Positions 23,591 to 34,424 of a stretch of 64,000 bases of DNA are shown here, one piece after another. The number at the start of each line of letters is the position of its first letter. The stretch's first letter is position 1. Under the pieces are notes generated by a model. That model was not told the origin of the DNA, did not search any database, and worked only from the letters and a program-made list of their open reading frames with translations. The translations under genes and the position numbers were made by a program. Origin of the DNA: Ziziphus jujuba (taxonomy: Eukaryota; Streptophyta; Magnoliopsida; Rosales; Rhamnaceae); assembly GCF_031755915.1 (NCBI RefSeq), contig NC_083380.1, positions 11,904,001 to 11,968,000 of the forward strand. The letters are read 5' to 3'.

Positions 23591-24015
23591 TTGGTTTTTT
23601 TTGGTTTTTTGTTCACACTTAAAAAAAAAAAAGCTCATAATTACTAACATTTAACCCAAGCTCTAAATGAATTTTGTGATTGTCGAGGAGAAGATTCGGA
23701 TGGTAGAAATAATAGAAGAATATCTGAGGTTGGAATGGTAAAGATGATAAATTTTATTTGAAAATTTTGAAACGATAAACGATGATGGATATTATTTGAA
23801 AATTTTGAAACGGTTAGAAATAATAGATTTTATTTGAGAATTTTGAAATGATAAAGTCTGTATAAAAAAAATAATACGAACGGAAAAAAAAATTATATTT
23901 TAAAACGAAAAAGTTGAAAGAAAGTTTTTTAAAATTATAATTTTTTTATATATGATAAAAAAATATCTACAACGTTCATTGAATAAGTTCAAATCTAATA
24001 ACATTCATTTTTCCA

Positions 24016-24943
24016 CATTTACCAATTTGGTAAGGTGAGATTTGACTATTGAATCTTTCTGTATATACATATATAATTACTTTTTGCTTTGGGTGGCAAC
24101 ACGGCGTATGCGGAGGGGAGAACAAACAAGCGCGTTTCTGACGTAAGAATAATACACGTGTTAATCAGGGAGTGGGATCGGTACGCCCGGAGAATATTGA
24201 ATGCCTTTCTCCTTATTTTAAAACAATTCCACTGCAGCTCCTAGTATTCTCATTTAATTTATTTATAAAAAAAATCCACTTTTCAATATATTAAATATTA
24301 ACTTCACATAATTAAATTGATAAAGTCTATATCAACAAAATTTAAATGTTAAATATGAATTTTATAATATAAAATTAATGGAAACGAAATAGATAAATAA
24401 ACAAAATCTAAATATGAGTTTTATATAACACAATTTATAAATACAAACGAGATAAAAAGTCCACCATGAGTGGCACGGGCTCCTTTTTGATTTTGTACAT
24501 AAATATATTATTTTTTTAATAATTTTTTCTATCTTTTATTGTTTTGTAAAATATTTTATTATATAACACGTATTTATATTATTTAAATATAAATTACGTA
24601 TAAGAATGTACAGTTTTTTTTTTTTTGCTTTAATATAAATTAATTATAAGAATGTACGGTTACAAACATAACTTTGTTCCTGTTAAATTTGACAGATTTT
24701 GACAGTGATAGAGGGCTGTAATTAAATTATTCGAAAATATAAGGGCTAAAATTGATTTAAGCAAAATCTTGGGTAAGTGACCTGAGTCTTGGTTGGAAAT
24801 ATTCCTTTGAACTTTATTGAATGGGTGCGGCAGGCTCTTTGGTCCTTTAAAAGGTCAATCAACTGGCATTCCGGCAGCCAAGGTTTTTAACAGTAGAAAT
24901 TGATTATCTTTGTCCATTTTTCAGATCGAGCCGTACGGAAAAA
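24016..24943. other. Upstream region of the NBS-LRR gene
   Basis: This is intergenic DNA, mostly AT-rich, with a GC-richer island at 24095-24190 containing ACACGTGT-like and TGACG motifs. It should include the NLR promoter and 5' UTR. No clear TATA box can be assigned and no other gene is seen. Confidence 0.5.
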
Positions 24944-27900
24944 ATGGAAAACGTACGCTTCGCTGGTGCTGCCGGCGTACTGGAAGCACTAACAAGGCGT
25001 GTTGTGGAATCGATGGTGGACGTTTTGGTCGTGGAGAAGAAAGTGAACTACCAGATGCTGGAGAAGGCGACGACTCTGTTGTCAATAACTGATGCAGTTA
25101 TGAACGACGCTGAGAAGGAGCAGATCAGGAATCCAGATGTCAAGAATTGGATTTGTGAGGTCCAAGATGCAGAGTTTTGTGTACAAGATTGTTTGGAAAT
25201 GATAGCATATGAAGCTTTGAGATGCAAAGTCCAAAGCAGCCAATCTGGTAATGTTTCAACCAAGGTACTTTCTTCTTCGGAATCATCTATTACTACTACT
25301 ACTACTTTTGATGCCAAAATGTTAAATCTTCGCATCTGTCAAATCCATGACAAATTAGAGTCACTCGTGACACTCAAATCTTCTTTTGGTCTCAAAGAAG
25401 ATGTTCAAAACAGACTTATGCAAAAACTATGTGCAACTGTGTTTTTGGAAGCTGTTCCTCAGAATTATTTCCACCAAAATATGCCACTAGATGTATTAGC
25501 TTCTGATGTTTATGGCAGAGAAACTGAGAAAGAGGATCTTATTAAGCTATTGCTATCTGATTATGATGATGATGATGATACTGTCAACAATATATCCGTC
25601 ATCCCTATATGCGGCATAGGTGGGATTGGCAAGACCACCCTTGCTCAGCTGGTTTTTAACGATTCAAGGGTGAATAAACATTTTGACTTGAAAGCATGGG
25701 TGTCTGTATCAGAACAAGAATTTGATATCTTCAAATTTACCAAATCTATCTTAGAGACTGTTACTTGTAAACCCTGTTATTCCAAGGACCTAAATTTTCT
25801 CCAATTTAAACTACACGAGGAATTGATGGGGAAAAGGTTCTTGCTTGTCCTAGATGATATTTGGGATGGGAATTCCATCCATAAGGATTCCTTGAAGATT
25901 CATTTTGGATCTGTAAGGCATGGAAGTAAGATAGTTGTGACAACCCGAAGTAAGGATGTTGCGCATATGATTGGGGATGTTCCATCTTTTAATTTACAGA
26001 TGTTATCATTTCAACATAGCTTCCAATTGTTTGCAAAGCATGCCTTTAACAAAGTTGATTCGGGCGCATTTTCACATCTACAGATCATTGGTAGAAAAAT
26101 TGTTAAAAAGTGTGAATGTCTTCCTTTATCTGTAAAACTACTTGGTTGCCTTTTGAGATTCGACTTTCAGCTGGAAGCATGGGAAAGCATACTAAACAGC
26201 GATGAGTGGGATTTATACAATGGCATTTCAATCTCAGAATCTCAACATAGTTCACCAATCACAGAGCCAAAAGAAACCGTAGTTCCTCCTGCTCTTTGGT
26301 TGAGCTATCATTACCTGCCCAGACATCTTAAGAGATGTTTTGCTGTCTGTTCTATATTTCCCAAACATTATCAAGTGAAAAAGGAAACGCTAATCAAGAT
26401 ATGGATGGCACTGAGCCTTTTGCAACCCCAAAAGGATATGAGAATTGAAGAAGTTGGACACATTTACTTAAATCATCTTATGTCAAGGTCATTGCTTCAG
26501 CAATCAAGATCCAGTCAATTATCTGTCACCATGCATGACCTGTTGCACGACTTTGCTACATTAATTTCCAAAGAATATTACTTCAAGTTAGATGACCAAG
26601 TCTCACTTTCTCTTGTAAGCAAGATGCAGGGAAAAAACTCTGAGATTCAGAAGCCTAAGAGTTTCTCAAAAGCTAAGGTTTTGTTTGCCTCAACCGAAAC
26701 GCCATGGAGGAAGGTAATTGGAAAAGTGTCGGTAAGCGAATTGGTACAGCATGAAGTATTGCCAAGACTAGAAAGTTTGAGAGTCTTGTCTTTAGTTTCT
26801 TGCCCTATCTTGTATTTGCCTTGTTCAGTTTGCAGTTTGAATAGTTTAAGATATTTGGACCTATCTTTTTCTTTGCTAAAGGAGGTACCCAATGCAATTT
26901 GCAGCTTGTACAATTTGGAGACATTGTTGCTGTCAAACTGTAGAAAGCTTTGTCGGTTGCCAAGTAACATGGCAAACCTAATCAACTTGCGCCATCTTGA
27001 CATTAAAAAGACCCGTTTAACAGAAATGCCCATGCAGATGGGTAGATTAAAGAATCTGCAAACACTGAGTGACTTTGTTTTGGGAAACCAGAGTGGATCT
27101 GGCATTGAAGAGTTAAAAGAACTCCAGAATCTTCATGGAAAGCTTTGTATTTCAGGGCTTCAAAATATCAGTGATGTTGGAAAAGTTCTAGAGGCTAATT
27201 TAAAGGATAAAAAATTCCTTAGTGAGCTACATTTGAAATGGGATGATGATAGTTACACGTCAAACAAAGAAAGAGAAGTGCTTGATGGGCTGCAACCACT
27301 TGCAAACCTAAAGATATTGATCATCAAACGTTATGGTGGAAGGACGTTTCCAAATTGGTTGGGAAGTAATTTGCATTGTCATATGGTTTCTATTCGTCTC
27401 AAAGACTGTAAAAATTGCTATTCATTGCCACCATTCGGGCAACTGACCTATCTGAAAAAGCTTGATGTTGTTGGATTTGATTCGTTGACAACGATAGGTC
27501 GAGAGTTTTATTGTAATGGTTCCTCACTGATCAAGCCATTTAGGTGCCTAGAAAGTTTAAGTTTCTGTAGTATGTCAGAATGGCAAAATTGGTATTTAGT
27601 AGATGACTCAGAAGGTGGAGGTTTCCCTAATCTTCAACCTCTTTACTTGGAGGATTGTCCAAAGCTATCTGAGACCTTACCTTATGGTCTTCCATCGTTG
27701 AGGTCACTTCATATTTCAGGATGCCAACAGATTGTAGCTTTAACTCCCCACGATATGGAGATGCACGTTGCATATCCATCTCTTCAGACATTAGAAATAT
27801 ATCACTGTGCCAACCTGCAGTCCTTACCAGGAGGGTCTTGGCCCGCAAATTTAAAGTTGCTTGTAATTTCCCATTGCGAAAATTTAACTCCCCCAAATCA

Positions 27901-27952
27901 TAAGGTCTTTCATGATCTCAAGTCTCTTGAAAAGTTATGCATTTCGTGGTGA
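24944..27952 (+). CDS. CC-NBS-LRR disease resistance protein (RPP13-like 1 type)
   Basis: A single uninterrupted frame of 1002 codons encodes a CNL-type intracellular immune receptor. Domains in order: an Rx-type N-terminal domain (about 10-150) whose EDVID region is altered (VQDAEFCVQDCLEMI); the NB-ARC with P-loop GGIGKTTL (226-233), RNBS-A FDLKAWVSVS, kinase-2 FLLVLDDIWD (299-308), RNBS-B GSKIVVTTRS (327-336), a divergent GLPL motif reading CLPLSVKLL, RNBS-D CFAVCSIFP and MHD (VTMHDLLHDF, 528-537); then leucine-rich repeats from about 600 to the end. The start is the ATG in GAAAAAATGG. The stop falls inside an LRR (SLEKLCISW), and relatives are often 1100-1400 aa, so the C-terminus may be shortened. 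It sits within the CA array on the same strand. The gene class detects pathogen effectors; its specificity cannot be told. Confidence 0.93.
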   Translation: MENVRFAGAAGVLEALTRRVVESMVDVLVVEKKVNYQMLEKATTLLSITDAVMNDAEKEQIRNPDVKNWICEVQDAEFCVQDCLEMIAYEALRCKVQSSQSGNVSTKVLSSSESSITTTTTFDAKMLNLRICQIHDKLESLVTLKSSFGLKEDVQNRLMQKLCATVFLEAVPQNYFHQNMPLDVLASDVYGRETEKEDLIKLLLSDYDDDDDTVNNISVIPICGIGGIGKTTLAQLVFNDSRVNKHFDLKAWVSVSEQEFDIFKFTKSILETVTCKPCYSKDLNFLQFKLHEELMGKRFLLVLDDIWDGNSIHKDSLKIHFGSVRHGSKIVVTTRSKDVAHMIGDVPSFNLQMLSFQHSFQLFAKHAFNKVDSGAFSHLQIIGRKIVKKCECLPLSVKLLGCLLRFDFQLEAWESILNSDEWDLYNGISISESQHSSPITEPKETVVPPALWLSYHYLPRHLKRCFAVCSIFPKHYQVKKETLIKIWMALSLLQPQKDMRIEEVGHIYLNHLMSRSLLQQSRSSQLSVTMHDLLHDFATLISKEYYFKLDDQVSLSLVSKMQGKNSEIQKPKSFSKAKVLFASTETPWRKVIGKVSVSELVQHEVLPRLESLRVLSLVSCPILYLPCSVCSLNSLRYLDLSFSLLKEVPNAICSLYNLETLLLSNCRKLCRLPSNMANLINLRHLDIKKTRLTEMPMQMGRLKNLQTLSDFVLGNQSGSGIEELKELQNLHGKLCISGLQNISDVGKVLEANLKDKKFLSELHLKWDDDSYTSNKEREVLDGLQPLANLKILIIKRYGGRTFPNWLGSNLHCHMVSIRLKDCKNCYSLPPFGQLTYLKKLDVVGFDSLTTIGREFYCNGSSLIKPFRCLESLSFCSMSEWQNWYLVDDSEGGGFPNLQPLYLEDCPKLSETLPYGLPSLRSLHISGCQQIVALTPHDMEMHVAYPSLQTLEIYHCANLQSLPGGSWPANLKLLVISHCENLTPPNHKVFHDLKSLEKLCISW

Positions 27953-28520
27953 CACGATCTCTAGTGCTTGCCAAAAGCAAATGTGCCAGCTCAATTTTCT
28001 GATTCCCAGTATGTGTGGGTGTTGATGAGTGAAGATGGCTGGAGATTGCTTACGTTGCTCCAGCATGCTTCCACGGGGATTGAGATGCTGAGCATTCTTT
28101 GGATGTTTCCTATTCTCTTATTTCCTCTGGTAATTATTTTTTATGCATTTTCCGAGTAGTTTAATAATTGTTGTAAGCCTGAGCATGCTTAAGTCTTATG
28201 AACCATTGTATCTTTCATTTTTTATTTTCAAATATCACTTTGCATATCAATTTTTTGTTGGTTCTCCTAGGTTAATAAAAGTCTTCAATCTTCTCTCTCT
28301 CTCTCTCTCTCTCATAATACATGATTTGTAAGTTGCCATATGTGTACCTTAATATTTCTTGTTGCTCATTTTGTGAAAAATAGGGACATACAGAAAAAAG
28401 ATTGTTGGCATAAGTGAAAAACAAATATGTAAATTTTGTTGAATAGAAAGTGAATAAAGAAAACTCCTTTCTGTCTTTGCCTTGGTGACACTAAAAAAGA
28501 TGGTACCTTGATGATGCTAG
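27953..28520. other. 3' region of the NBS-LRR gene
   Basis: This is the probable 3' UTR and downstream DNA, with a CT microsatellite at about 28291-28312. The open frame at 27968-28159 does not continue the LRR pattern convincingly. No gene is supported. Confidence 0.5.
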
Positions 28521-29104
28521 ATGTAATTATGTAACTATTGACAAACAATATTTGTTGATCTTGATTAATTTGCGAAGTTTCACGTTTGCATGGATGATGA
28601 CCTAAAAATACAAAGTCATGGGATAGGAACTGTTTTAATTGACAATCTGTTCGGTGAATAAATTATGCAAGAAATTTTGTTCATAACAGGTTTGGCTCAA
28701 ACATTGATATGCTTGGGGTAGTATAAATGAAGGCTATTTTGCCTTGTGTGGTGAAGATAAGTGCATTGTATATAATAAAGTGGAGGACAATAAATTATCT
28801 GGAGATTCTTTTTGCAATTCAAAATTAATTTCATAGAGTCTTATACAAAATAATTTTACCAATCTATTCTTGTTCGTTTTTATTTTCAATTAAGATAATG
28901 CTTTTTTTGTTTTCTAGAAACGAATCTGCCAGAGATGCAAGCAACGCTGAACCATGAATACAGGTTGGTTTGAGTGACATTACACATGTGCGTTGGCCAA
29001 CAACGTCCTCTCTGCAGCTTAAATTCCCAGAGCAGTATCTTTAGAATCTCAAGCTCCTTCATAGACATCTGAGCTTGGCTAAGCGCCTCTATCGAATAAG
29101 GAAT

Positions 29105-29395
29105 TCAAATCCATCAGCAGGAAAGACGCGAAGAAAGAAGCTGCCAAGCAGGAAGCTATCTTAGCTGCAGCAGCATCATAGATATCCATGGATGAGGAGG
29201 ATCCGCTCAATGGCAACTATGGTGAGACGTCCTCTTGGAGCTCGAATAGATGAGTGAGGATGGAATTTGATGGACAAAGCTTAGATCACTTACATCTGGA
29301 CTGAATGGCAAATCTGTACTGGATAAGCGAATGGGCAAAGGGAATCGAAGCTGTGGGGAAGAACATGGCCTTGTGGTTGTCTGATAGAAAAGTTT
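29105..29395 (+). pseudogene. Fragment of a cytosolic aspartyl-tRNA synthetase gene
   Basis: Plus-strand frames read SISRKDAKKEAAKQEAILAA, a stop, then SMDEEDPLNGNYG. After further stops and a frameshift come WTKLRSLTSGLNGKSVL and, in the next frame, AVGKNMAL. The order of a Lys-rich extension, an NYGDV-like segment, a WT..LT..L..KSVL segment and VGKNMA matches the N-terminal part of plant cytosolic AspRS (class II synthetase, OB-fold start). It is a short broken copy inside DNA unique to unit 3, probably a captured or retro-inserted fragment. It rests on recalled family sequences; a database comparison would settle it. Confidence 0.55.
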
Positions 29396-29559
29396 CACCG
29401 TGCAATATTGGCTGCTTGGTTACAGGAAAAGTGAAGAAAAAAGAAAAATTAATTGTATATTTTTAAATAATTTAAAAGATATTAAAAGGATAATTTAGAA
29501 AATTAAAATAATGGAAACTGTATTGAGTTATTTTGGTATTGCAACTAAAAATTTTCTAA

Positions 29560-32520
29560 ATGATTTTATCCATGAAGATGATTGAATGCAAAATATTTTC
29601 GCTTGATTTTTAATTGGATAATGAGATGAAAAAGCCAGATTAAAAAAGACTGATAGAAGTTTGAAGAAGTGTTCTAAAAGAGAACCTGTCAAGCTATGAT
29701 GTCTACAAGATTGATGCAAAAAATATTCGAATTAGAAAAGGGATTGGTGGATAAAATGAAATTAATTCAAGCGTGAATTATATGACTCCATATGTGAAAT
29801 AAAAAAATTAAAGGAAAAAAAAAAAGTGAAAAGAATAATGAAATTAATATAACTATTGTTATTTTATTACATTAAAAAAAAAATGAGTAAATGTAAATTA
29901 CAGAGACATCCCTTGCAACTTATAACTTTTTCAGAGACATCGTCTGTTTTCATTAATTACACATACTTCCCTTCTGTTTCTATCCCTTTTTTTTTTTTCC
30001 CTCTCTCTCTAATGCTCCAAAATTGAATAAAATAAATAAATAAGAAAAGAAAAAAATAAAAAAAAGAATATGAGTAGAGGACGAAGGAATGGAGGAGGAG
30101 AATAGAGATGATCAATCACAAGTGGTTCATGATATGAGTTGGTGCTGGCAACCACGACATTGTACTCCAACGGCAATAGTTGGAGCAAGTGAATGATAAA
30201 AGTCTTCGTCGATGACGTTATAACCATGCCATAGCCAGATTATCGGAGGTCTCTTTCATTTTTGTGGATACTGAAGAGCTGTAGTTTCAACCGTGTTAGC
30301 TTTAAATGAAATTGGCTTCCAAAGAGTTTACCTGAGGTCCATAGTAGAAAAGTTATGTTTAGAGGTTTAGTAATCTGTGTATTTACCTTTCTTGATATAT
30401 ACAACTTCATCCAGCCACGGATCGTTTTGATCCAGTAGTTTTCAGAGAAGGTACTCTGGGTTGATGATAAATGCTTTTTTTTTTTTTTTTTCTTTTTTTT
30501 CACTGATGCTGCCTTCACACTTTACCATAGCTTCTCAAACCACCATTGTAGGAGCTTTGAGTGCTCTTGTTATAAAGTAGCATCTTTAAATTTCCAGAGT
30601 ATGTAATTCATTCTCTAGTTTGAAAGGAAAATTGTAGTTGGGAAAAGTTACTTAACAATGGAAGTTTCATAGTGGTAACTCACAGAGTGCTCTATAAGTA
30701 TATTTATTCTAAATTTCTTATTTATTAATAAATAAAATTATATTTATTTTTATATTTGTTTATCTGTATTATTAGTAATGCTTTATAATTACCATGAAAA
30801 TTTTATGATTATTAATATAACCTTAAATTTAATATATAATAATAATAATAATGAACAAGGTATGATAAATAATTAAAATTTGGGATCTTTAATTAATAAA
30901 AATTACTAGTAGAGTTCGTTAGGATTAAGAATGGAAAAATACTATCTCAATTATTAATGTCATGACACTAAAATAGAAGTGATTTATATGACGAGATTGT
31001 ATAATACTGAACTAGATAAATATCAAATTTTTAATACTTTTTGTTATGCATAAAAGATTCACATTTATCAATTCAATAATCATATATGTGAGACGATATT
31101 AATATCAAATATCTAACAAACTCCTATCTATAGAATTGGATTTTTTGACTTATTTGAAAAGGTTTATAGCATATGATAAATTATAACCTTGTAGATTGGA
31201 GATATAATGAATTGTAGATAACAAGAAATAATAAATATGGATATGCAATTCATTTCTTCTAAACAAAAGTTAAAAAAATAGTTATCTTAAATGATAATCC
31301 AAATTTTGAAAAATAGAGTGCCTAATCAATTATCAAATTGAGAATTAATTGTTTATTATAAAATTATTGTAACTCAATGATAAATGAATAATTAAAGAAG
31401 TTAACAAATATTAGATCTAACTCCAATTATGAACTGTTTATAAAATATCGATTTATATGTAATGATTAAATTATTAGGCTATTCAATGGTTTTTTTGAGT
31501 AATTAATTTTGCAATTTACGAGTGCAATTTCAATTTTATTTTGATAGTAATGGAATTAAAAAATTAAATATATTAATTAAAAATTTTAATTAATCATTAA
31601 ATTTATTATTAAATTTATTGAAGCTTGAATTATAGATTTATGTCATCTCATAAAAACTCTATTAAGCGTAGAGACCATAAAAGGATACTATGATTGATTG
31701 AGAATTTTTGTATTTTAAATGAATAGAGGATTTTAATTCTTTTCACATATTAATTTTAAGTTTAAACACCGTTTGTTTCCATCAGGAGACAGGTGGGAAG
31801 GGCGTTAAGTGCAACAAAAAATAATTATAAAAAACTTTATAAACAGAGAAACCACTTTATTTGAAGGCAATTTGTGATGTACTAATAAAATATATATATA
31901 GCCAGCTATACCCCGAACCGACCCACACAACCAAATCAAGTAAAAATTTATGTTTGTTTGTAGCTAACAAAGGATAAAACTTGTGACTTTGGCTTGTGAC
32001 TTAGGCGAATTAAAGAAGTAAGCCTATCGCTGGGCTATATGGGTTTTTGTAAATCTTGCGGCTAGTAATTTATTCATGTTTTCAAAATACAAAAAGTAAA
32101 ATATGCACTTATCTCACGCCAATAAAGTGAGGATTTCAACTTCTGTTGGCCTATATATTAACCACTAGGTTCACTTTTACAAAATCATTGAGTCCATCTG
32201 ACGGGCTTTTTTACAAGCCAAATCAAAATGTTTAAAACTTATATATTGTGAATGCCAGTTTGGTTCAGTATATTATTTGGGTTGGGTTGGAGTGATTTGG
32301 ATTTAATACAATTTTTATTTTATATGAATTTTAATTTTGTAGATCCAAAAATGTCGAGTTGAATTGGAATTGTTATAAAAACCGAGCAATCCAACCAGTG
32401 AACAGGCCTAAATTCGTCAACCTGATTTTATACTGGAAATTACAATTTGTACTGAGAAACCATTTTTGTGGTTAATAAATAAATCTTGTCCTCTTTCTAA
32501 TATCAAGTTTTGGATACAGC
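29560..32520. other. Non-coding interior of CA unit 3
   Basis: Partly homologous to unit 4 (42050-43600), AT-rich, with poly-T/A runs (30475-30497) and no supported gene. The open frame at 30240-30518 (-) is unrecognised and includes a poly-Lys low-complexity run. About 650 bp at 31795-32445 have no counterpart in unit 4 and may be an inserted element; they contain CCGAACCGACCC-like motifs reminiscent of hAT relatives, but no ends were confirmed. Confidence 0.45.
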
Positions 32521-33100
32521 AAAAATACTTAGGTGATGGAGCAGCCATTGAATATATGCTGTATCAGTACTTGAGGTAAATTTGCTTTACTCTTTCTATT
32601 TTAAGGTAAATATTATTTTCCTTTTCTTTATTTTTGTTATTTCATATCTAAAACCTATTTTCCATCAGTGCTAAAAGAAAATGAAATTTTCAGGTCAAAG
32701 GCTTATCTTATCGCAAAAAAACTTTTGATACTTCCATAATTTATACTCCCTCTTCTAGTTTAATGTTAACCCATCATGTATATAGGACTTATATAGTGGG
32801 ATTTTTAATGTATCAGAAGAGGGAGTACATACTTCGGTTGTATTGAAAATTTTTTCCATAGAAAGGATGGTATTGTTCCTTTGCTAAGCATGAAAAATTA
32901 ATGATTTAACCAAGGATCAGTTTTAAAGCTAAAAGGGAACCAAAGATCATCATACTTTGTAAATGGGTGGGGAAATAATTCAACGATGGCACTGGGTGAT
33001 TAAACCAGGGGTTATAAAAATGATATGTGTAGCACAGGGTGAGCCACCAGATCAAAAAGGGATTATGAAAAGATAAGCTAAGAGGCTTGCTTAAACAGTA
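32521..33100 (+). pseudogene. Carbonic anhydrase remnant, unit 3 (exons 5-7)
   Basis: 32522-32574 matches CA exon 5 (GCAGCCATTGAATAT, then TATCAGTACTTGAGG) with an added AT. An exon 6 trace follows ATTTTCAG at about 32693. At 33029-33085 is an exon 7 trace (GTAGCACAGGGTGAGCCACC). Frameshifts and losses leave no coding potential. Exons 1-4 and 8 are absent. Confidence 0.75.
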
Positions 33101-34390
33101 AAACTTGTTCAGTTCATATGTATCAAGCACTCTAATACACACCTTCGGATTTATTTTTATTAACATTTGGTAAAAAAATTTATGTCAAATTAAAGAATAT
33201 TTTTAGAATTTACATTACAAGTAGGGAAAGTAAAAATAATCGTGCCAAAAGAACCTGTATTACTTTATTTTATTTTTTGTATTTTTTCACATGGATCTAC
33301 TTCCGCAGTTCATCATGGGCTTTTCCTTTTTTTTTTAAGTTCTTTGGGCCTATTATGGTCCAATTAGTTTTGGGTTATTTAAATTTCTGACACAAGAAGT
33401 ATTATTAAGGGTTTTTTTTTGAAAAGTAACTATTTTCTTATTCAATTGTTGAAATATAGTAATCTTTTTTTAAAAAAAACTAGCCAATTTTTATTTCATC
33501 CCGATTAAAATATTTTTTGTTTTGTTTTTTTTTCTTTTTTTTTTCTCTATTTTTCCCTTTTCCCTTCCAAAACACATTCTAGGGTTCCCCCCCTCCCCCC
33601 CCTTCTACTTTTCCCCTTTCCCATCCAAAACACATTATTTTTTTTTTTCTCTATTTTCCCTTTCTCTTTCAGAAATACCATCGTTGTTGCCACTTCAACC
33701 ATATTCTAAGGTTGTTTTTCTCTACTTTCCCCCTTTCCATCCAAAACTCATTCTTTTTTTTTTTTTTTTTCCTTTCCCTTTCGAAGAATAATAGTCTTTG
33801 GTAGCCACTTCGACCCTTTCATCATTGCCATTTGCCGGTGTCATCCTCGCACCTCCATCGTCCCACCAAGAGCTAGAGGCAATTGCGATTGAGAGTGAGA
33901 GCCACCACGCAGAGCATTCTCACACCACCATTGGCCCTACTCTGACCTCCCGTTCGCCAATATCGTTCTCCACCATCATCCTCCCACCAAGAGCCAATAG
34001 CAATCTTCGTCCTCGCCGTCCCTTTGTCCCTCGTAATCCTTGTAGGTCTTTGTTTATTCATTGTCATCATTTTATTTAATAATTCATTAAGCTCTGCTTC
34101 GATTCCTTCGTATTTCTAGTGCATTTCATTTGCTTACTAAAAGGTAGGATTCTTATGTGGTTTATTGGATTTTGTTTTATTATTTACTTATTTATTTATT
34201 TTCTCATAGTTGTTATTGTTTAAAAATTTTAGAGTGTTTTTGCCCTCGTGGAATAGAGGATCATTATTACATTGTTGCAATTGGTATTTTGTTTTGGTCA
34301 CTAAAATGATCATAATGTTCTGGAAGTTATGTTGAAGCTCTTGGTTTTGGGCCTTTTTATATTCAATGGGATAGTAATAGATATTGTATA

Positions 34391-34424
34391 TAATTGTTTT
34401 TTTTGGGGGGGGGGGGGGGGGGGG
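34391..34424. repeat. Poly-T / poly-G homopolymer junction
   Basis: A run of T is followed by an uninterrupted run of about 20 G (34405-34424). Such G-runs are rare in this AT-rich window and unstable in sequencing, so the exact length is uncertain. Confidence 0.85.

Larger units (their letters stand above)
19405..24015. mobile_element. Large foldback (long inverted repeat) DNA element
   Basis: Two arms of roughly 1.8 kb and 2.6 kb are inverted relative to each other around a centre near 21200-21360. The outer arms (19405-19830 and 23590-24015) match as reverse complements, for example TATTCAATAAACTGCTTAAATA against its inverted partner near 23970. The inner arms are tandem repeats of ~215 bp whose core is GACCAAAGCCAACGCTTTT with its own internal palindrome. 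The centre has TTTAGTGACGCTGTTTAAAG and related AGCGTCGCTAAAA motifs. No transposase is visible, so this is probably a non-autonomous TIR-type DNA transposon. A Mutator-like or CACTA-like origin is possible. I found no convincing target duplication; the ends are approximate. Confidence 0.65.
28520..33400 (+). repeat. CA array unit 3 (degenerate, chimeric)
   Basis: From ATGTAACTATTGACAAACAA at about 28540 the sequence runs parallel to unit 4 (from about 41795). Shared blocks include TTGTTGATCTTGATTAATTT, GGTTTGGCTCAAA, GATGAAAAAGCCAGATTAAA, GTCTACAAGATTGATGC and GGGATTGGTGGATAAA. It ends in CA exon 5-7 remnants and a shared 3' flank (TTTTGGGTTATTT). Unit 3 carries extra DNA at about 28800-29560 and 31795-32445. 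Its 5' part, including promoter and exon 1, is absent; the NLR gene lies there instead. Confidence 0.7.

Noticed and set aside
27968..28159. Continuation of the NBS-LRR protein after the stop
   Set aside because: The frame does not show the LRR spacing and ends in a hydrophobic stretch encoded by T-rich DNA.
30240..30518. Minus-strand ORF of 92 codons
   Set aside because: It starts in a poly-Lys run from a homopolymer and matches no family I recognise.
33522..33791. Phe/Pro-rich ORF of 89 codons in the MULE
   Set aside because: It is a translation of pyrimidine-rich low-complexity DNA.
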